Below, piece by piece: positions 61,680 through 64,000 of a DNA stretch of 64,000 nucleotides. The notes below the pieces were generated by a model that saw nothing but the letters and a program-made list of their open reading frames with translations, was not told the origin of the DNA and searched no databases. The DNA is from Neckera pumila (lineage: Eukaryota; Streptophyta; Bryopsida; Hypnales; Neckeraceae), in contig OZ018408.1 of the NCBI GenBank assembly GCA_963969595.1, forward strand, positions 3,345,823 through 3,409,822, in the 5' to 3' direction. The position numbers were made by a program, and so were the translations under genes. Position 1 is the stretch's first letter. Every line of letters begins with the position of its first letter.

Positions 61680-63209
61680 ATGGCGGAGTATTTGGAGCTT
61701 GCTGGAACGCTTATAAAGAAGAGGGAGAGTGCCGAACTACAAGATAGACCAATTCTCGAACTGAATGCGTTGCAGTGCACGCGTCTCTGGCGACACATCA
61801 AAACAATCCACAAGTATTTCTCGTGGAGCCTCTTCTACCTGCAACCCACATGGATCAAGTACATTCCTATCTTCAAAGAGTTTTATATCATTTTAACACG
61901 AGCGGAAGTCATCAAACAGCAGTTCAGTTCCGAGCGCTCCTGGCTGGAAACAGCCATCCTGCAAGCCCATTACAAACGTGCGTTTCGGCAACTGAATCTG
62001 GATCTCTTGTCCTGCATGGAGGTCTTTTACAAGTTCTCAAACTCCTTGGGTGGCATTCCTATATCCGCAGCTTCTCGTACAATTGCGGATCAGTTTATTG
62101 AAATGGACGTGGATTATGTCGAAGATGTGATTAGCTTTAGAAAAACACTGAAGGAATTGGCTACACAGCTAGCTTTATGCGAGGAGGAAAAGCTGCTAGC
62201 GAAATACCTTCTGGAACGCGAGAGCTTGTCCAACACCGATAATGAAGAGCTTCCGCAGTTCTTCATACCCAAGTGCGGGTATCCAATTCTAGGGAAACCT
62301 ATTGGCCATGGCTCATTTGGATCTGTCTACGAGGTGAAGTGGTTGGGCTTGACCTGTGCAAAGAAACATTACAGTGCGACGGAGCAGGAGGAATGGATGC
62401 AGGAGTGTATGAAAGAGGTGAACATTTTGGCGAAACTGAACAACCCTCACATTGTGAAACTTCTGTGTGTGAGTTTGAAGCCTGAGGTCTCTTTTGTGAT
62501 GGAGATCATGCCCATGAATCTGACCGATTTTATCAAGACGCGGTGGAAGAATCACACGAGCATGCCATTTATAATATTGGCAGTAATTGACATCATGTTG
62601 CAGATTGCGCGAGGAATGGAGTATCTGCATGAACAGGGCGTTGCACACCGAGATTTGAAATCCTCCAACGTACTCGTGGCTCCATTAGCAGATGTAAAAC
62701 TCCGTAATGAAGGTTACGCAGATGTGAAACTGACTGACTTTGGGTTGGCCAAGATGAAGGTAGAAGATTTGGAGAATCCCAGTCGAGAGAATACGGGGAC
62801 TACCAAGTGGCGGCCACCTGAAGCTTTTGCGAAAGATCAACTTGTTGATTGGAAGAAGGCTGATGTTTACAGTTTTGCAATGCTGTGTATTGAATTGCTA
62901 ACTGGAAAGCCACCGTTCCATTCTTTGAAGCAGGGGGAAGTATATGCAATGGTCAGTAGAGGAAAAAGGCCAGAATTACCATCGTCGTGCCCTCCAGATT
63001 TGGCCTCTCTCTTACGTGATTGTTGGCATATGAGGCCAAGTGCTCGTCCATCTTTCACAGAGATCATCAAGTCTCTTTCTTGTATGAAAAGTGGTCTTCC
63101 TATGGGTACCAGACAGGCTAGGAAGCCGGGACTGGTTTCCCAGCTCAGCGTTGCAGGACTGCAAATGGCCAGGGTATTTTCTGGAATACGGCGTTTGCAT
63201 CTTTCCTAG
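61680..63209 (+). CDS. TKL-type protein kinase with N-terminal helical region
   Basis: A single coding exon of 509 aa. The start is ATG 61680; the codon before it is GTG, preceded three codons earlier by an in-frame TAG. Residues 1-200 form a helical region without enzymatic motif (LQCTRLWRHIKTIHKYFSWS, SSERSWLETAILQAHYKRAF). The kinase domain runs from about 203 to 475: glycine loop GHGSFGSV (from 209), CAKK with ATP lysine K229, HRDLKSSN (H323, D325, K327), DFG at 353-355, then GTTKWRPPEAF where most kinases have APE, ADVYSFAMLCIELLTGKPPF, and RPSFTEI. All catalytic residues are present, so activity is expected. Sequence style places it with plant TKL/RLCK-like Ser/Thr kinases; similar architectures occur in bryophytes. 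No membrane segment or signal peptide; cytosolic. The substrate is unknown. The open frame shows no damage. Confidence 0.9.
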   Translation: MAEYLELAGTLIKKRESAELQDRPILELNALQCTRLWRHIKTIHKYFSWSLFYLQPTWIKYIPIFKEFYIILTRAEVIKQQFSSERSWLETAILQAHYKRAFRQLNLDLLSCMEVFYKFSNSLGGIPISAASRTIADQFIEMDVDYVEDVISFRKTLKELATQLALCEEEKLLAKYLLERESLSNTDNEELPQFFIPKCGYPILGKPIGHGSFGSVYEVKWLGLTCAKKHYSATEQEEWMQECMKEVNILAKLNNPHIVKLLCVSLKPEVSFVMEIMPMNLTDFIKTRWKNHTSMPFIILAVIDIMLQIARGMEYLHEQGVAHRDLKSSNVLVAPLADVKLRNEGYADVKLTDFGLAKMKVEDLENPSRENTGTTKWRPPEAFAKDQLVDWKKADVYSFAMLCIELLTGKPPFHSLKQGEVYAMVSRGKRPELPSSCPPDLASLLRDCWHMRPSARPSFTEIIKSLSCMKSGLPMGTRQARKPGLVSQLSVAGLQMARVFSGIRRLHLS

Positions 63210-64000
63210 CAAATTTCGATGTGCATGAGAGCTCAAGAGCGAAATCCCCAGGTGATTGTACTTGAGAAGTTCTCAGCAAGATTTATCACCTCACATCTCA
63301 ATCCCAGGTGATTGAACTCGGGGCTTGCCTATGGCATTAATTGGATCATGTATATCAAAATGGTCCAATTTGACCAGTGCATTTATGTTAGGTTGGGACG
63401 CTCAATTCAACGGCATGGGTTCTGTTCTTGTTTCGGTGATGGATCTTAGTACTTTCAGCTTCGGTATTGACTTAACATATCGCAAAGAAGTTCATCATTG
63501 CGAAACGAGAACACAATCTCACTGCACACGTGAGGTATGCAATGACTAACCTATTGTTGTGAGGTCATTCAGGATTGTCCATGGTTGGAAAGATCGGATT
63601 TTGAAGTTCTCTAAATGCAGGGTTATGCTGAGCATTCTCGTGGCATTCCCTTTCATATTTCACTCATAGATATTGGTACCAAGGTGCAGCTGTGGATGAA
63701 GCAGGAATTGGTCTGCTAAATTCTTCAAATGTTTTGTTTTGAGGCATGGGTAGATTTGAACCTTGCTATGACAAGGATGAGAGATTTGTGATATGTTATA
63801 GAGTCTGCGTAGGTTTGGTTCAGAGCATGTCTGCGTAGATGATGGTTTTGGCGACAATAATAGAGGAAGAGGTTGCTATTTAATTCTTTTATGGATTGTG
63901 CTTTAATTAATTTTCCCTTTTTATTTGCCGACTTTGTCATCATAGCGACGGAGCTGGTGAAGAGATTGACTGAGATTGCTACTGTTATTCATTCCAGCTC
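63210..64000 (+). other. 3' flank of the kinase gene, window end
   Basis: Probable 3' UTR at first. GGTGATTG words recur (63251, 63307), and short frames on both strands have no motif. No other gene is supported before the window ends. Confidence 0.5.

Noticed and set aside
1..64000. CRISPR arrays, bacterial operons or organellar inserts
   Set aside because: No regularly spaced direct repeats with unique spacers, no Shine-Dalgarno-led gene strings and no recognisable plastid or mitochondrial gene were seen; the introns and repeats are nuclear-plant in style.

Overview
The window looks like nuclear DNA of a land plant, most likely a bryophyte (moss-like). Its clear genes are plant-specific families with short GT-AG introns: a chloroplast RETICULATA-related protein, a GT92 galactan-synthase-type glycosyltransferase, and a TKL-type protein kinase with an N-terminal helical region of a kind I associate with bryophytes. 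The rest is AT-rich and full of decayed transposable elements. The lineage call is an inference from gene style and repeat content, not from a marker gene.

Layout. 1-5.1 kb: three related foldback elements, a 133-bp tandem duplication, and a chimeric pseudogene (an HD-Zip III-like exon scrap next to a PPR scrap). 5.1-7.2 kb: no gene, one possible SINE. 7.2-9.6 kb: a broken minus-strand gene with a DUF7869-like section. 9.7-13.2 kb: palindromic and tandem repeats ending in the C-terminal part of a Ty3/Gypsy polyprotein. 13.2-18 kb: tandem repeats and no gene. 18-31 kb: two direct copies and probable fragments of one gag-like or retroelement-associated protein family. Between them, on the minus strand, lies an unrecognised decayed gene (22.3-23.8 kb) split by a textbook CACTA-type MITE. 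32-33.4 kb: a small unrecognised ORF with one in-frame stop.

35.5-41.2 kb: an apparently intact ten-exon RETICULATA-related gene (777 codons). It is bracketed by two closely similar, oppositely oriented ~930-bp elements with TTAA ends (33.9-34.8 and 43.2-44.1 kb), and one intron carries a foldback element. 45-47 kb: two more MITEs with clean target duplications (pogo/Emigrant-like and PIF/Harbinger-like). 47-54 kb: very AT-rich, a SINE-like sequence, tandem repeats and no convincing gene. 54.5-56.5 kb: intact two-exon GT92 gene (509 codons). 57-60 kb: intergenic, with one MITE and a second copy of a dispersed repeat from 52 kb. 60.5-63.2 kb: the kinase gene (509 codons in one coding exon, with probable leader exons upstream).

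The three intact genes have unrelated roles (plastid/leaf development, cell-wall galactan, signalling) and do not form a pathway. No rRNA, tRNA, CRISPR or organellar sequence was seen. All identities are from reading the sequence by eye; no database search was run.
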